A stretch of 64,000 nucleotides of DNA from an uncultured Porphyromonadaceae bacterium (GTDB taxonomy: Bacteria > Bacteroidota > Bacteroidia > Bacteroidales > Muribaculaceae), in assembly GCA_947174995.1 (NCBI GenBank), contig CAMWLC010000001.1:62001-126000 (forward strand), written 5' to 3'. Shown here in pieces: positions 8,362-17,143 of the stretch. Within the stretch, counting starts at the first letter, position 1. Each line of letters opens with the position of its first letter. The position numbers and the translations under genes were made by a program. The notes under the pieces are model-generated. The model saw nothing but the letters and a program-made list of their open reading frames with translations. It was not told where the DNA came from and did no database searches.

Positions 8362-10518
8362 ATGATGAAAAAACTGATCATGACCACAATAGCCGCTACC
8401 GCTCTCATGACGTTTGTCGCCGAGTCCAAGGGTGAGACCCGTGCCAATCCGCTCCTCCAGCCCTGGACGGCCCCCCATGCCTCCGTGCCCTTTGACAAGA
8501 TTACACCGGCTGACTACGAGGATGCCATCATCGAGGGTATCAACCGTCAGAAGCAGGAGATCGCAGCCATCGTCAACCAGCGCAGCGTCCCCACTTTTGA
8601 AAACACCATCGCGGCCCTTGACCGCTCGGGGCGCGACCTCGACCTCGCCACCCTGGCCCTCTCCAACCTTGAGCACGCCAACGGCGACACCGTGCTCATG
8701 AACATGATGACCCGCGTCACTCCGCTGCTCTCGCAGATGGAGGCCGACATCATGCTCAACGAGCGTCTCTTCGACCGCATCAAGCAGGTGTATGACCGCC
8801 GCGACCAGCTCACCGATCTGACTCCCGAGCAGATGCGCCTCCTCACGGAGACCTATCGCTCCTTCGCCAACAACGGCGCCATGCTCAAGGGGGATGACCG
8901 TGAGAAGTATCGCAAGCTCATGTCGGAACTCTCCGATCTCAACGTGAAGTTCGCACAGAACGTCACCAACGAGATGAAGTCATCCGCCAACCGCATATTC
9001 ATCACGGAAGCCGAGACAGCCGGCCTTCCCGAGTCGATTAAGGAGGCCGCACGCGAGGAGGCTCGCGAAGCCATGCTTGCCGAAGGAAAAATGTATGACG
9101 GGTCATACCTCTTCACGCTCTTCATGCCGAGTTACAGCCCCTTCATGAAGTATTCCTCCAACCGCCCCCTGCGCGAGAAACTATACCGCATGTACAACAG
9201 CCGCAACCAGGGTGGTGAGTTTGACAATACACAGGTGCTCAAGGATATCGCCAACGTGCGTCTCGAAGTGGCGCAGCTCCTCGGCAAGAAGAACTTCGCC
9301 GAGTATCAGCTTCAGTCCACGATGGCCGCCAACCCCGAGGGTGTGTACAGCCTCCTGAACCAGCTTCGCGAGGCCTACACCGCTCCCATGAAGGCCGAGA
9401 TAGCCGAGATAGAGGAGTTCGCGCGCAAGACGGAGGGGCCCGACTTCAAGCTAATGCCCTGGGATTACTCCTACTGGGCGGACAAGCTAAAAAACGAGCG
9501 CTATGCCTTTAACGACGAGGACATGAAGCCCTATTTCGAGCTTAACAACACTATCGATGGTGTCTTCGGACTGGCCACGCGCCTTTATGGCTACACCTTC
9601 AAGCCCAACAAGGATATTCCCGTGTATCATCCCGATGCGGCGGCTTACGACGTGGTGGGCCCCGACGGTAAAGTGCTCGGAGTGCTCTACACCGACTTCT
9701 ATTACCGTCCCGGCAAAGCTCCCGGCGCATGGATGACCGAGTTCCGCACGGAGACCAAGGATGACGAGGGCAACCGCACGGTGCCCCTCATCTCGATCGT
9801 GATGAACTTCTCCAAGCCCGTGGGAGACAAGCCCGTGCTTCTCACTCCCTATGAGGTGGAGACCTTCCTGCACGAGTTCGGTCACGCGCTCCACGGTCTC
9901 AGCTCCGAAGCCACGTACCAGTCGCTTTCCGGCACCAACGTATATCACGACTTCGTGGAACTTCCCTCCCAGTTTAACGAGAACTTCCTCACCCAGAAGA
10001 AATTCCTCGACACCTTCGCCAAGCATTACCAGACGGGCAAGAAGATGCCTCAGTCGCTCATCGACCGCTTCATTAAGGCCTCGCAGTTCGGCGCCGCGTA
10101 CGCCTGCATGCGTCAGCTCAACTTCGGCTTCCTCGACATGGCATACCACACGCAGGAGGAGCCCATGCGTGCTTCCGCCTCGATAGCCGATTTCGAGAAC
10201 AAGGCTCTGGAGCCGGTGCGCATCTTCGACATGGTGGAGGGAAGCCTGATTTCCCCCTCGTTCGCCCACATCTTCTCGGGTGGCTATGCTTCGGGATATT
10301 ATGGATACAAGTGGGCCGAGGTGCTTGACGCCGACGCCTTCGCGGCCTTTAAGGAAAACGGTATCTTCGACAAGAATACCGCCGAAAAGTTCCGCAAGCT
10401 CCTTCAGGCCGGAGGCACCGTTGACCCGATGGAGCTGTATGTGCAGTTCCGCGGCAAGCAGCCGACCGTAGACGCTCTCCTGGAGCGCGACGGAATCAAA
10501 CCCGCCAAGAAGAAATAA
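8362..10518 (+). CDS. dcp: M3 family peptidyl-dipeptidase (Dcp-like)
   Basis: 718 residues with an N-terminal signal peptide (MMKKLIMTTIAATALMTFVA), which suggests a periplasmic form. The zinc site HEFGHALHG begins at His504, with His508 as second ligand and the distal Glu about 28 residues on in DFVELPSQ. The C-terminal substrate-binding segment HIFSGGYASGYYGYKWAEVL is typical of Dcp/oligopeptidase A. Dcp removes dipeptides from peptide C-termini. It probably shares the promoter at 5348 with the M16 gene, since only a hairpin lies between. A strong terminator follows. Confidence 0.94.
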   Translation: MMKKLIMTTIAATALMTFVAESKGETRANPLLQPWTAPHASVPFDKITPADYEDAIIEGINRQKQEIAAIVNQRSVPTFENTIAALDRSGRDLDLATLALSNLEHANGDTVLMNMMTRVTPLLSQMEADIMLNERLFDRIKQVYDRRDQLTDLTPEQMRLLTETYRSFANNGAMLKGDDREKYRKLMSELSDLNVKFAQNVTNEMKSSANRIFITEAETAGLPESIKEAAREEAREAMLAEGKMYDGSYLFTLFMPSYSPFMKYSSNRPLREKLYRMYNSRNQGGEFDNTQVLKDIANVRLEVAQLLGKKNFAEYQLQSTMAANPEGVYSLLNQLREAYTAPMKAEIAEIEEFARKTEGPDFKLMPWDYSYWADKLKNERYAFNDEDMKPYFELNNTIDGVFGLATRLYGYTFKPNKDIPVYHPDAAAYDVVGPDGKVLGVLYTDFYYRPGKAPGAWMTEFRTETKDDEGNRTVPLISIVMNFSKPVGDKPVLLTPYEVETFLHEFGHALHGLSSEATYQSLSGTNVYHDFVELPSQFNENFLTQKKFLDTFAKHYQTGKKMPQSLIDRFIKASQFGAAYACMRQLNFGFLDMAYHTQEEPMRASASIADFENKALEPVRIFDMVEGSLISPSFAHIFSGGYASGYYGYKWAEVLDADAFAAFKENGIFDKNTAEKFRKLLQAGGTVDPMELYVQFRGKQPTVDALLERDGIKPAKKK

Positions 10519-10535
10519 TCCGACTGACCGGATAT

Positions 10536-10578
10536 AATAGAGCGACGGCAAGCCATTCCCGCTTGCCGTCGCTCTATT
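10536..10578. terminator. bidirectional terminator between dcp and the flippase-like gene
   Basis: An 18-bp perfect stem (10536-10553 with 10561-10578) and a 7-base loop. It sits between convergent genes whose ends are 10518 and 10589, so it can serve both strands. T-rich sequence follows on the plus side. Confidence 0.85.
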
Positions 10579-10588
10579 CTTGTATGAT

Positions 10589-11704
10589 TCACAGTGCTTT
10601 CTCACTCGGGGAGGCGATTCCCTCCTTGATGAGAAGGGAGCGGTCCTTGAGGCGCATGGCAGCGGCGTTGCTGCGGTGGAGCATAATGTAGGCGGCTCCA
10701 AACAGACCTTCGGCCACGAGCATCACCGTCTGGAAGCTCCAGCAGACCATCGAATAGGCCGTGCCGTCGCTGTCGGATATTCCGAAGAGGGAGAGGGCGA
10801 ACATCACGGCCACGTTCCAGGGACCGAGGCCACCGTTGGAGGGAACTATCATGCTGACTGATCCGAACACGAACACCACCAGACCCGGGAGCAACCCCCA
10901 GGTGTAAGGTGAATTATAAATCAGCTCCCGTGTGAAGGGGAACGCGAAGAAGCAGAGGTAGGTCTCGAAGAAATAGCATATCCAGATTCCGAAAGTCAGC
11001 ACGATGTAAAGGCCCGTGTCTTTCATGTGGAAGAGCACGGCGAATCCGCTCCACATCTGCAATGCCGACTTCTTGAAACTCTTCACGGCCGCCGTGTCGC
11101 GGAATATATAGAGGAGCACGCCACACAGAATGATTACCCCGGCCACTATCAGCCAGAGCGTGCCGTTGTCGGCGAGACGCTCTATACCCTCCCCGATGGG
11201 GTATTTGTCCATGAAGCGGCTGAGCTGCGGACGCGCCACGAAAAGTGAGAATATCAGAATCATGAGAATCATCACCCCGTCGGAGCCGCGGTCGCCTATA
11301 TCGGTGCCTATTACCGTGGAGAGGCTCACCCCTTCGCGCCGGGATATATACACGCATCTCCAGGCCTCGCCCAGATACGGAAAGACGAGATTGAGGGCGT
11401 AAGCTCCGTAGATGGAGACACATTCGGCCACGGGGGGAATACGAGGCACACCGGCAGCACGCAGCTGTATGCCCCAGCGGATACCGCGGATGGTGTGTGA
11501 CAGAAGGGTGACAAGCATCATCGCGATGATAAACCGATAGTCCACGCCCCGGTGGATAATCTCCATCACCTCGCTGAAATGCACCTTATGGAAGAGCCAC
11601 AGCACGAGGCCCACCGAAACGGCGAGCGGCACGACCACCTTCAGGATCTTACCAACCGAAAGGCCTCCGTGGCGAGTAGTATTTTTGGTTTCGGATGTCT
11701 TCAT
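10589..11704 (-). CDS. UPF0104/YbhN-like integral membrane protein (flippase-like)
   Basis: 371 residues with about eight hydrophobic segments and the family marks SHTIRGIRWGIQLRAAG, NLVFPYLGEAWRC and PSNGGLGPWNVAV. It belongs to the lysylphosphatidylglycerol synthase transmembrane-domain family (UPF0104). Only the membrane part is present, with no aminoacyl-transferase domain, so lipid lysylation is not expected; relatives are thought to move lipids across the inner membrane. It is transcribed on its own toward dcp. The substrate is unknown. Confidence 0.85.
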   Translation of the reverse strand: MKTSETKNTTRHGGLSVGKILKVVVPLAVSVGLVLWLFHKVHFSEVMEIIHRGVDYRFIIAMMLVTLLSHTIRGIRWGIQLRAAGVPRIPPVAECVSIYGAYALNLVFPYLGEAWRCVYISRREGVSLSTVIGTDIGDRGSDGVMILMILIFSLFVARPQLSRFMDKYPIGEGIERLADNGTLWLIVAGVIILCGVLLYIFRDTAAVKSFKKSALQMWSGFAVLFHMKDTGLYIVLTFGIWICYFFETYLCFFAFPFTRELIYNSPYTWGLLPGLVVFVFGSVSMIVPSNGGLGPWNVAVMFALSLFGISDSDGTAYSMVCWSFQTVMLVAEGLFGAAYIMLHRSNAAAMRLKDRSLLIKEGIASPSEKAL

Positions 11705-11876
11705 GCCATGTATGAATCTGCCGGATTAAAACAAGACCGGCCTACAATAACATAACCAAAAATCCGCTATCACGGTTTGGAGTGAAGCTTAAAACGCCCC
11801 TTAAATCGTCTCTCTATGCATTATTGCCTCCCTCGGACATCGCACGCGATATCCATACATTTCAGGCTATTCAGAA

Positions 11877-14800
11877 TCACATGGGTTTTATCATGGACTC
11901 TATGAAGGCGATTTCATCATCGGTGAGGTTGTATTTTTTGTAGAGTTGAGCGTCGATTTCCTCCACACTCTTGCTCCAGTCGATGTCGCTGTCCGGTGTG
12001 AAGTTTTGGATAGGAACATTAGCCCAAGTATCTTTGGGATTGTGTTGGGTAGCCTTGAGGGTCCCTAATAAACATCTGGCAAATTTCGACTTGACGTAAT
12101 TCAAACACGCGGATGCCTCCTGGGCATCGGCAAATTTGCCGATGCTCAGGAAGGTATCCGTGTGACCGATTACCGGCACGCCGATTACCGGCGTGCTGAG
12201 CACCTCGCCTATGGCACCTGTGCCATTTGCCTCCGGGACAAATACGTTGTAAAAATCGAGGTATTCACATGGTTGTAAATATTTGGCGTTTATCCATCTT
12301 ATTTCACGACCTCCTTTTACACGACCCATGATTTGAACGCCTTTACCATCAATTTTTTGTTCTGAATTGACAAAAATTTCCGTGAGATTTTCAAAGGCAT
12401 TTGATGTGATTTTTGATGACGTACCTTTACCTTGAACTTCAATTATTCGAGGTATATCATTCATGGCATAATCTGAAAATCTATATATACCTTGCGATGA
12501 AACCATTCGTGTAAAAGCACCATGCACGAAGTCTTTGTGACATTTGACTTTGTTCAGTATAGATACAAGTTGTGGATATTCAGAGAAGAAGCCGATTGCT
12601 CCGAATTCTTTTTCCGAATTTCTAAGCCCAATAGCAACTCCTCCTTTTATATCTACCGTGGGAAAGACTTCGTTAGACTTTTGGAAATAGTCGACAACCT
12701 TGAAATGTGTATCTGACAACATTTTATCCATCCATTCTGCCGGAGTCTGTCCTACTCTGAATAGATATCGTCCGGGGGTAATGAGAGTTACGAGAGGAGC
12801 AAGTCTAAAAGATATATCGTAGAATAAATGGTATATTGGAGCCTTACGAGAACTTTCTCCTTCTTCTTGATACGGCGGATTACCCACTATTGCATTTATT
12901 TTCACGTCTTTTCCTAAGAGGTCATGAACTTTCTTGATGAAAAGTTCGGGTTGATTTTTGATTTTGTTGATTAAGTCTTCCGGGGCCCACATATTGGTTT
13001 TTCCTTTGCGGAAACCGAGAAGTGTGCGACGGGTAATCGCTTTCGCCATCGGGGTCTTGCATATCACGTAGATGTTTTCCGCTACGGAAGCGTCCCATAT
13101 AGCTTGATGTTCTTCGAGTGATTCCGGTGAGAACATCGCATTTCGGATCCGCGAGCGGTAGATGTTATATGCCAGATAGAGAGGATAAAGACCAGACTTT
13201 GAATTGATTTCAAGGAGGTGACTGTCGGGAGAGAAAACATCGGCTGAAACCTCCCCACGCTCTACAAAGCGCGGTTCTTCAATTGTTTCCGAGAAATCCC
13301 CGTTGAAGAATGTATATCCTCCGAGAGTGTCACCAAGATGCATATTCACCACCTTCCACGGAGTCAGGACGGTTTCCTTGTCGGGATTGCGGAATGTGGA
13401 GAATATAGCCGCAATGCGCTCGATACGTTCCTCGATTGAGAGGCGGTCGGCAGCTCGAGCCATTGCGCGGATACGCTTGGCTGCAGCAGTAAATATATCG
13501 GGGTCGTAATATTTCTTGAAAGCATTGAAACGCTGCTTGGTTACACCGCGCGGCATAAATTCTTCCCACGATTGCGGGTCTACAAGTTGAGTGAAGTTGT
13601 CAATGGTAAGTTCTTCATCCTCGTTCTCAACTTTTGCACCGTATATCATCAACGGCATACGGATTGAAATACCGCGAAGAATTGAGATAGCATCTTCCTT
13701 AACCTTTTTCTTCTTCTTCAATTCTTCGAGACGGGCCTTCTCTTCTTCAGTAAGCTCGCGCTTCTTTTTCTTTTCAAGTTTTTCCTTTTCAGCATACTCC
13801 TCTTTTGTAAGACCTTGATCGTTTACGGTGATGTCGTTGCTCTTACCCATCGCCTTAGTCTGACCGATAATGCCTTTCAGTTCGTCAAACTCTTTGATGT
13901 CAACATCAGAGAGTTTCATAAGCTCGTCGTTATACAGGTAGCCGTCCTCAAAACCGTTCTGCACCACTCGCTCAACGTAAACCCGCTTTAGCTGCTGAAG
14001 CATTTTGTCAACGGTAACTTTTTCTTTCATCTTTCCTCCCTCGATTGATATTATCGGGCAGAAATTCAGAAACTCGCCGAGTTGCTTTCTGTCATTATCC
14101 CCCTGCTTACCGACTTTAGTTGAAATCTTTGCTGTTTCGGCAAGAACTTTGAGTGTGCGGTCGGGAGCGAAATCAAATACATAGCAATCCTCCTTGACAC
14201 GGCCATTGATGGTTGCCGGTGTCTGCACGCGGAAGATAGTCTGCATATAAGCGGAGGCAGCGGTGTTAAAACTGCCTGACAGCATAAACACTCCCATCCA
14301 GGGCTTGACACTCACGCCGGTTGTAAGACGACCGCATGAGAGCGTAATGGTGCGCGTTTGGTCAGGGTCTTTGCCGATGGCTTTCTCCACCTTGCGCAGT
14401 GCTTCCTCATTAGCTTCCTCCTCGTCACCGTCTCCGGCCACGTTGACGATCTCGAACATTCCGAACACGGGATGATTCTTGAGCATTGCCGACAGAGCCT
14501 TTGCCGCCTTCACGCCCGGCACCATCCAGAGAGTATGCCGGAATATTTCGCGATATCGTTTGTTGGCAAAGGGATACATGCTTTTCTCGTCGGTCTTAGT
14601 GAGGAGATTGAGGAAATTCTCGACATGCGCCTTATGTATAAACTCGCCGCTGTCGTTCGTGCGGAAGAACTCCCGGAAGTTGAAAGCTATGTCTTCATCG
14701 GCAAACTCCTTCATGAGTCTCCCGAGATCGTAGGTATAGATATTCAGGCGTGGGAGACCCGCGTACGGGTTATGGTCACCTGGATGGTCTATGTCCCATT

Positions 14801-15827
14801 GTGCTTTTGCGCGTTGCTCCATCACATAATCCCAGGTGTAGATTTCTTCCTCCTTGTAGCCGTCGAGAAGATTAAAGGGGGTGCCTGAAAGATTCAGCAC
14901 TTTAGTCTTATCTTTTGTCAACTCCTTCATTACGGCACGACCGAGTTCCGTTTGGGTACCCTCGTGGGCTTCATCGACAATTATTAAATCCCAGGGAGTT
15001 GAGAAAACATCATTGTTCTTGTCAAAGTTGCCGCCAACGAGTTCCGATCCTCGGAGGTCTTGCATAGAGGCAAAGTAGATATAATTGGTGTATCCCCGAC
15101 GCGCTCGGTGTTCAAGAGACTGGAAACTGTCGCCTTGATTCCTGGAGCCGTAGGCCCACTGTGGCGAGTCATGGAATATCTTACCGAAATCTTCAAACCA
15201 CCCGGCATCAACCACAGGGCGGTGGGTAAGAATAAGTACGCGATGAAAGTCACAGTGTTCCTTGACAACCTGCAATGCGGAAAGTGTCTTGCCGAAACGC
15301 ATTTTTGCGTTCCAGAGCATTTGATTGCCTTTCTTGAATTGTTTGAGTGTCTTGTCAATAGCCTCTCTTTGTTCGGGACGGAATATGATTGGAGATCGGT
15401 CTGCGGAAATTTCATGTTCTTGGAGCGCCTTACGTCCTTCTTTAACAGCAGTGATGGCCTTCCTTGCGGTTTCGAGGTCGCAGACAAACCATTCGTTGGC
15501 ACCGCTGACGTGTTGGAACTCTTTCCGTTTTATACCGCTGCGTAGTAAGACTTCGTGCACCTCTTTGTCATTGACGGCACACAGTTTGCCGTTGCGCACG
15601 AAGATCGCGATCTCCGTGTGGAGGAGTTCATAGTGGATGCCGGCGGTCTTGGTGTATTGGTCGATGCGTGCGCGGGCGGCCTTGTTGAGCGCGCTGCTGT
15701 TGGGGGGCAATGTGATATTTCCGTCTTCAAAAGTGGCTTCGCCGATTTTGACACAATCGCCGTGAGCCGCGTCAGGGATACGGAACACATAGATCAGCTT
15801 GGCTTTAAGATTAGAGAAATATTCCAT
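11877..15827 (-). CDS. restriction-modification polypeptide: GIY-YIG nuclease, SF2 helicase and N6-adenine methylase
   Basis: 1316 residues. Residues 10-80 resemble a GIY-YIG/T5orf172 nuclease (LIYVFRI, then CVKIGEA, then ARARIDQYTKTAGI). A helicase core follows: Walker A MRFGKT 176-181, DEAH 285-288, SGTP 314-317, and motifs V-VI at about 496-535 (GRLTTGVSV, YMQTIFRVQTPA). A highly charged Lys/Glu helix at 672-712 links to the methylase part, with LTPWKVV near 821, a motif I-like LEINSKSGLY near 872, and NPPY at 983-986. The last 270 residues should be the target-recognition region. The domain order resembles type ISP (LlaGI-like) enzymes, but the nuclease is of another fold. It follows the 334-residue gene by 6 bases. 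Whether it cuts and which site it reads are unknown. Confidence 0.85.
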   Translation of the reverse strand: MEYFSNLKAKLIYVFRIPDAAHGDCVKIGEATFEDGNITLPPNSSALNKAARARIDQYTKTAGIHYELLHTEIAIFVRNGKLCAVNDKEVHEVLLRSGIKRKEFQHVSGANEWFVCDLETARKAITAVKEGRKALQEHEISADRSPIIFRPEQREAIDKTLKQFKKGNQMLWNAKMRFGKTLSALQVVKEHCDFHRVLILTHRPVVDAGWFEDFGKIFHDSPQWAYGSRNQGDSFQSLEHRARRGYTNYIYFASMQDLRGSELVGGNFDKNNDVFSTPWDLIIVDEAHEGTQTELGRAVMKELTKDKTKVLNLSGTPFNLLDGYKEEEIYTWDYVMEQRAKAQWDIDHPGDHNPYAGLPRLNIYTYDLGRLMKEFADEDIAFNFREFFRTNDSGEFIHKAHVENFLNLLTKTDEKSMYPFANKRYREIFRHTLWMVPGVKAAKALSAMLKNHPVFGMFEIVNVAGDGDEEEANEEALRKVEKAIGKDPDQTRTITLSCGRLTTGVSVKPWMGVFMLSGSFNTAASAYMQTIFRVQTPATINGRVKEDCYVFDFAPDRTLKVLAETAKISTKVGKQGDNDRKQLGEFLNFCPIISIEGGKMKEKVTVDKMLQQLKRVYVERVVQNGFEDGYLYNDELMKLSDVDIKEFDELKGIIGQTKAMGKSNDITVNDQGLTKEEYAEKEKLEKKKKRELTEEEKARLEELKKKKKVKEDAISILRGISIRMPLMIYGAKVENEDEELTIDNFTQLVDPQSWEEFMPRGVTKQRFNAFKKYYDPDIFTAAAKRIRAMARAADRLSIEERIERIAAIFSTFRNPDKETVLTPWKVVNMHLGDTLGGYTFFNGDFSETIEEPRFVERGEVSADVFSPDSHLLEINSKSGLYPLYLAYNIYRSRIRNAMFSPESLEEHQAIWDASVAENIYVICKTPMAKAITRRTLLGFRKGKTNMWAPEDLINKIKNQPELFIKKVHDLLGKDVKINAIVGNPPYQEEGESSRKAPIYHLFYDISFRLAPLVTLITPGRYLFRVGQTPAEWMDKMLSDTHFKVVDYFQKSNEVFPTVDIKGGVAIGLRNSEKEFGAIGFFSEYPQLVSILNKVKCHKDFVHGAFTRMVSSQGIYRFSDYAMNDIPRIIEVQGKGTSSKITSNAFENLTEIFVNSEQKIDGKGVQIMGRVKGGREIRWINAKYLQPCEYLDFYNVFVPEANGTGAIGEVLSTPVIGVPVIGHTDTFLSIGKFADAQEASACLNYVKSKFARCLLGTLKATQHNPKDTWANVPIQNFTPDSDIDWSKSVEEIDAQLYKKYNLTDDEIAFIESMIKPM

Positions 15828-15833
15828 GACCGA

Positions 15834-16838
15834 TTATTTTAGTAGGTCGATAAATTGGATTATTTGTTTTGCCTCAGGTGCACTCCAGTCCTTTATAAGA
15901 GCGTATGTACCGTTATGTTTCGTGATGTCGTGTGCTCTGCATCCCTCACATCGGGATATTGTTTCAGTGGCTCCAAAAAGATCATAAACCATTATGCGCC
16001 GATCGCTGCACGAGTTGGGTATTACTCCTTTGAGTCCATCCATCTGCCAAATATTCCATGAGATAATATTGGCGATATAAAGCAGGGATTTGAGCCGGGG
16101 ATCTTTACCGAACTTTGCCCGGTAATATTCAATAAACGTATAGAGTAACGCTTCACGTGCGAGTATAAGATTGTCACCTTGCCATTCATAACCGTATATA
16201 CTCATATAGGCGGATTGAGCGGCTTTGAGCCATTCACCTGAAGTGGTAGTGTTTTCACCGACCACACGGAGTTTCCGGTCAAGCATACCGATACGATGTT
16301 CAATAGGGATTGGTTCACCTGTAACGGTGTCGTAGCGGCTCACGAGATACGGGGCCTCGCCACACGTGATTTCGAGGCGATTTTCATTAACGTAGTCGCG
16401 CCATGTTTTACCCTCCGGGAAAGCAACGGGCTCGGTATTGACTATCCAAAAGTGGGAACCGTCGGGATTGTCAACCTCGGTATTGAAAACGCCCTCGCAT
16501 CCAAACCACGCATTATCCACAAGATTGTTCTGCTTGTTGCAAATCCATGAAGGAGTAAACACCTCGGCCATTTCGCGGCTGCGCTGTTGCTGTTGGTCGC
16601 GTGTCTTCAGGGCTCTGGGCACGATAACATTACCATTGGCGCCGGTAATGGAGTCAATAGTAATTTGGTCGGCATACTGATAGCCCTCTCCTCGTGAAGC
16701 ATAACTATCCGTTGCCCAAAATATATTTACTTGACACTCGTCGGTGCTCAAAGTGCGGTCTTTGAGCAGAGTGTCAAGCAATTCGGGTGAAAGCCCGAAA
16801 ATATCATTTTCCTGAATGTCAACCTGCGTGTCAATCAT
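15834..16838 (-). CDS. methylase-like partner subunit of the restriction-modification system
   Basis: 334 residues. It has adenine-methylase features: REMAEVFTPSWIC (motif X-like), RLEITCGEAPYLVSRYD (motif I-like) and IYGYEWQGDNLILARE (motif III-like). I see no catalytic NPPY/DPPY. The matching region reads IISWNIWQMDGLKGVIP and is followed by a Cys pair, CEGC. It therefore looks like a methylase fold that lost catalysis or serves as a specificity or structural partner. The stop codon is 6 bases before the start of the large gene, so they are surely co-transcribed. Databases often call relatives restriction endonuclease subunit M; the role is inferred. Confidence 0.72.
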   Translation of the reverse strand: MIDTQVDIQENDIFGLSPELLDTLLKDRTLSTDECQVNIFWATDSYASRGEGYQYADQITIDSITGANGNVIVPRALKTRDQQQQRSREMAEVFTPSWICNKQNNLVDNAWFGCEGVFNTEVDNPDGSHFWIVNTEPVAFPEGKTWRDYVNENRLEITCGEAPYLVSRYDTVTGEPIPIEHRIGMLDRKLRVVGENTTTSGEWLKAAQSAYMSIYGYEWQGDNLILAREALLYTFIEYYRAKFGKDPRLKSLLYIANIISWNIWQMDGLKGVIPNSCSDRRIMVYDLFGATETISRCEGCRAHDITKHNGTYALIKDWSAPEAKQIIQFIDLLK

Positions 16839-16846
16839 TATAAGTA

Positions 16847-16854
16847 CAAATTTA
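16847..16854 (-). promoter_or_regulatory. -7 element for the restriction-modification operon
   Basis: Read on the minus strand this is TAAATTTG, matching TAnnTTTG. It lies 8 bases before the start codon at 16838, so the transcript would have almost no leader. The upstream -33 element is not clear (TTTC about 18 bases away). Confidence 0.5.
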
Positions 16855-16948
16855 CGAAATTTTCATGAGAATGAAAAGGCCAATGCCAAAATAAAGAGGG
16901 GCAATGTGAAATTTCAATCTACAAATATGCAAAGAAATTTATATAATT

Positions 16949-16977
16949 GTGCTCCCCACGCGGTGGGGATTGATGTG
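16949..16977. repeat. single CRISPR-repeat-like hairpin
   Basis: Bases 16953-16969 form a 7-bp stem, TCCCCAC/GTGGGGA, with a GCG loop. The 29-base context (GTGCTCCCC...GTGGGGATTGATG) resembles a type I-E CRISPR repeat. Only one copy is seen here and no cas genes. An alternative is a terminator-like hairpin, since T6 occurs 8 bases downstream of it. The rest of the 305-bp gap (16839-17143) holds promoter elements and leader hairpins but no gene. Confidence 0.35.
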
Positions 16978-17038
16978 TTTTTTGCTTGATTTTTGCAGAA
17001 GGTGGCTGAAAAATGATGGTCAATCCAAATTTTTTTTG

Positions 17039-17046
17039 TAATTTTG
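17039..17046 (+). promoter_or_regulatory. -7 element for the arginine operon
   Basis: TAATTTTG matches TAnnTTTG; the -33 element is poor. The expected start site near 17053 gives a leader of about 90 bases before the GNAT gene. Confidence 0.55.
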
Positions 17047-17067
17047 CGGAGTTATACAGGTATCAAC

Positions 17068-17128
17068 TCCGGATGGAAGGGCTTTCCGTCCGGAATAACG
17101 TTGTTTCGGATTGGTGACAATCCGGAAA
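17068..17128 (+). promoter_or_regulatory. two tandem hairpins in the arginine operon leader
   Basis: The first hairpin (17068-17094) pairs TCCGGATGGAA with TTTCCGTCCGGA through one G-U; the second (17104-17128) pairs TTTCGGATTG with CAATCCGGAAA with one wobble. Both share a CCGGA core. The second ends 15 bases before the GNAT start codon. They could control translation or early termination of the operon; no known riboswitch class is recognised. Confidence 0.5.
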
Positions 17129-17143
17129 AATCTAAGGTAAAAA

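Noticed and set aside
9487..10701. A 404-codon minus-strand frame over the end of dcp
   Set aside because: It runs through the strong terminator at 10536-10578 and into the flippase-like gene; it is an antisense frame of dcp without family features.
16949..16977. A CRISPR array
   Set aside because: Only one repeat-like unit; no second copy, spacers or cas genes in the window. Kept only as a single repeat-like feature.
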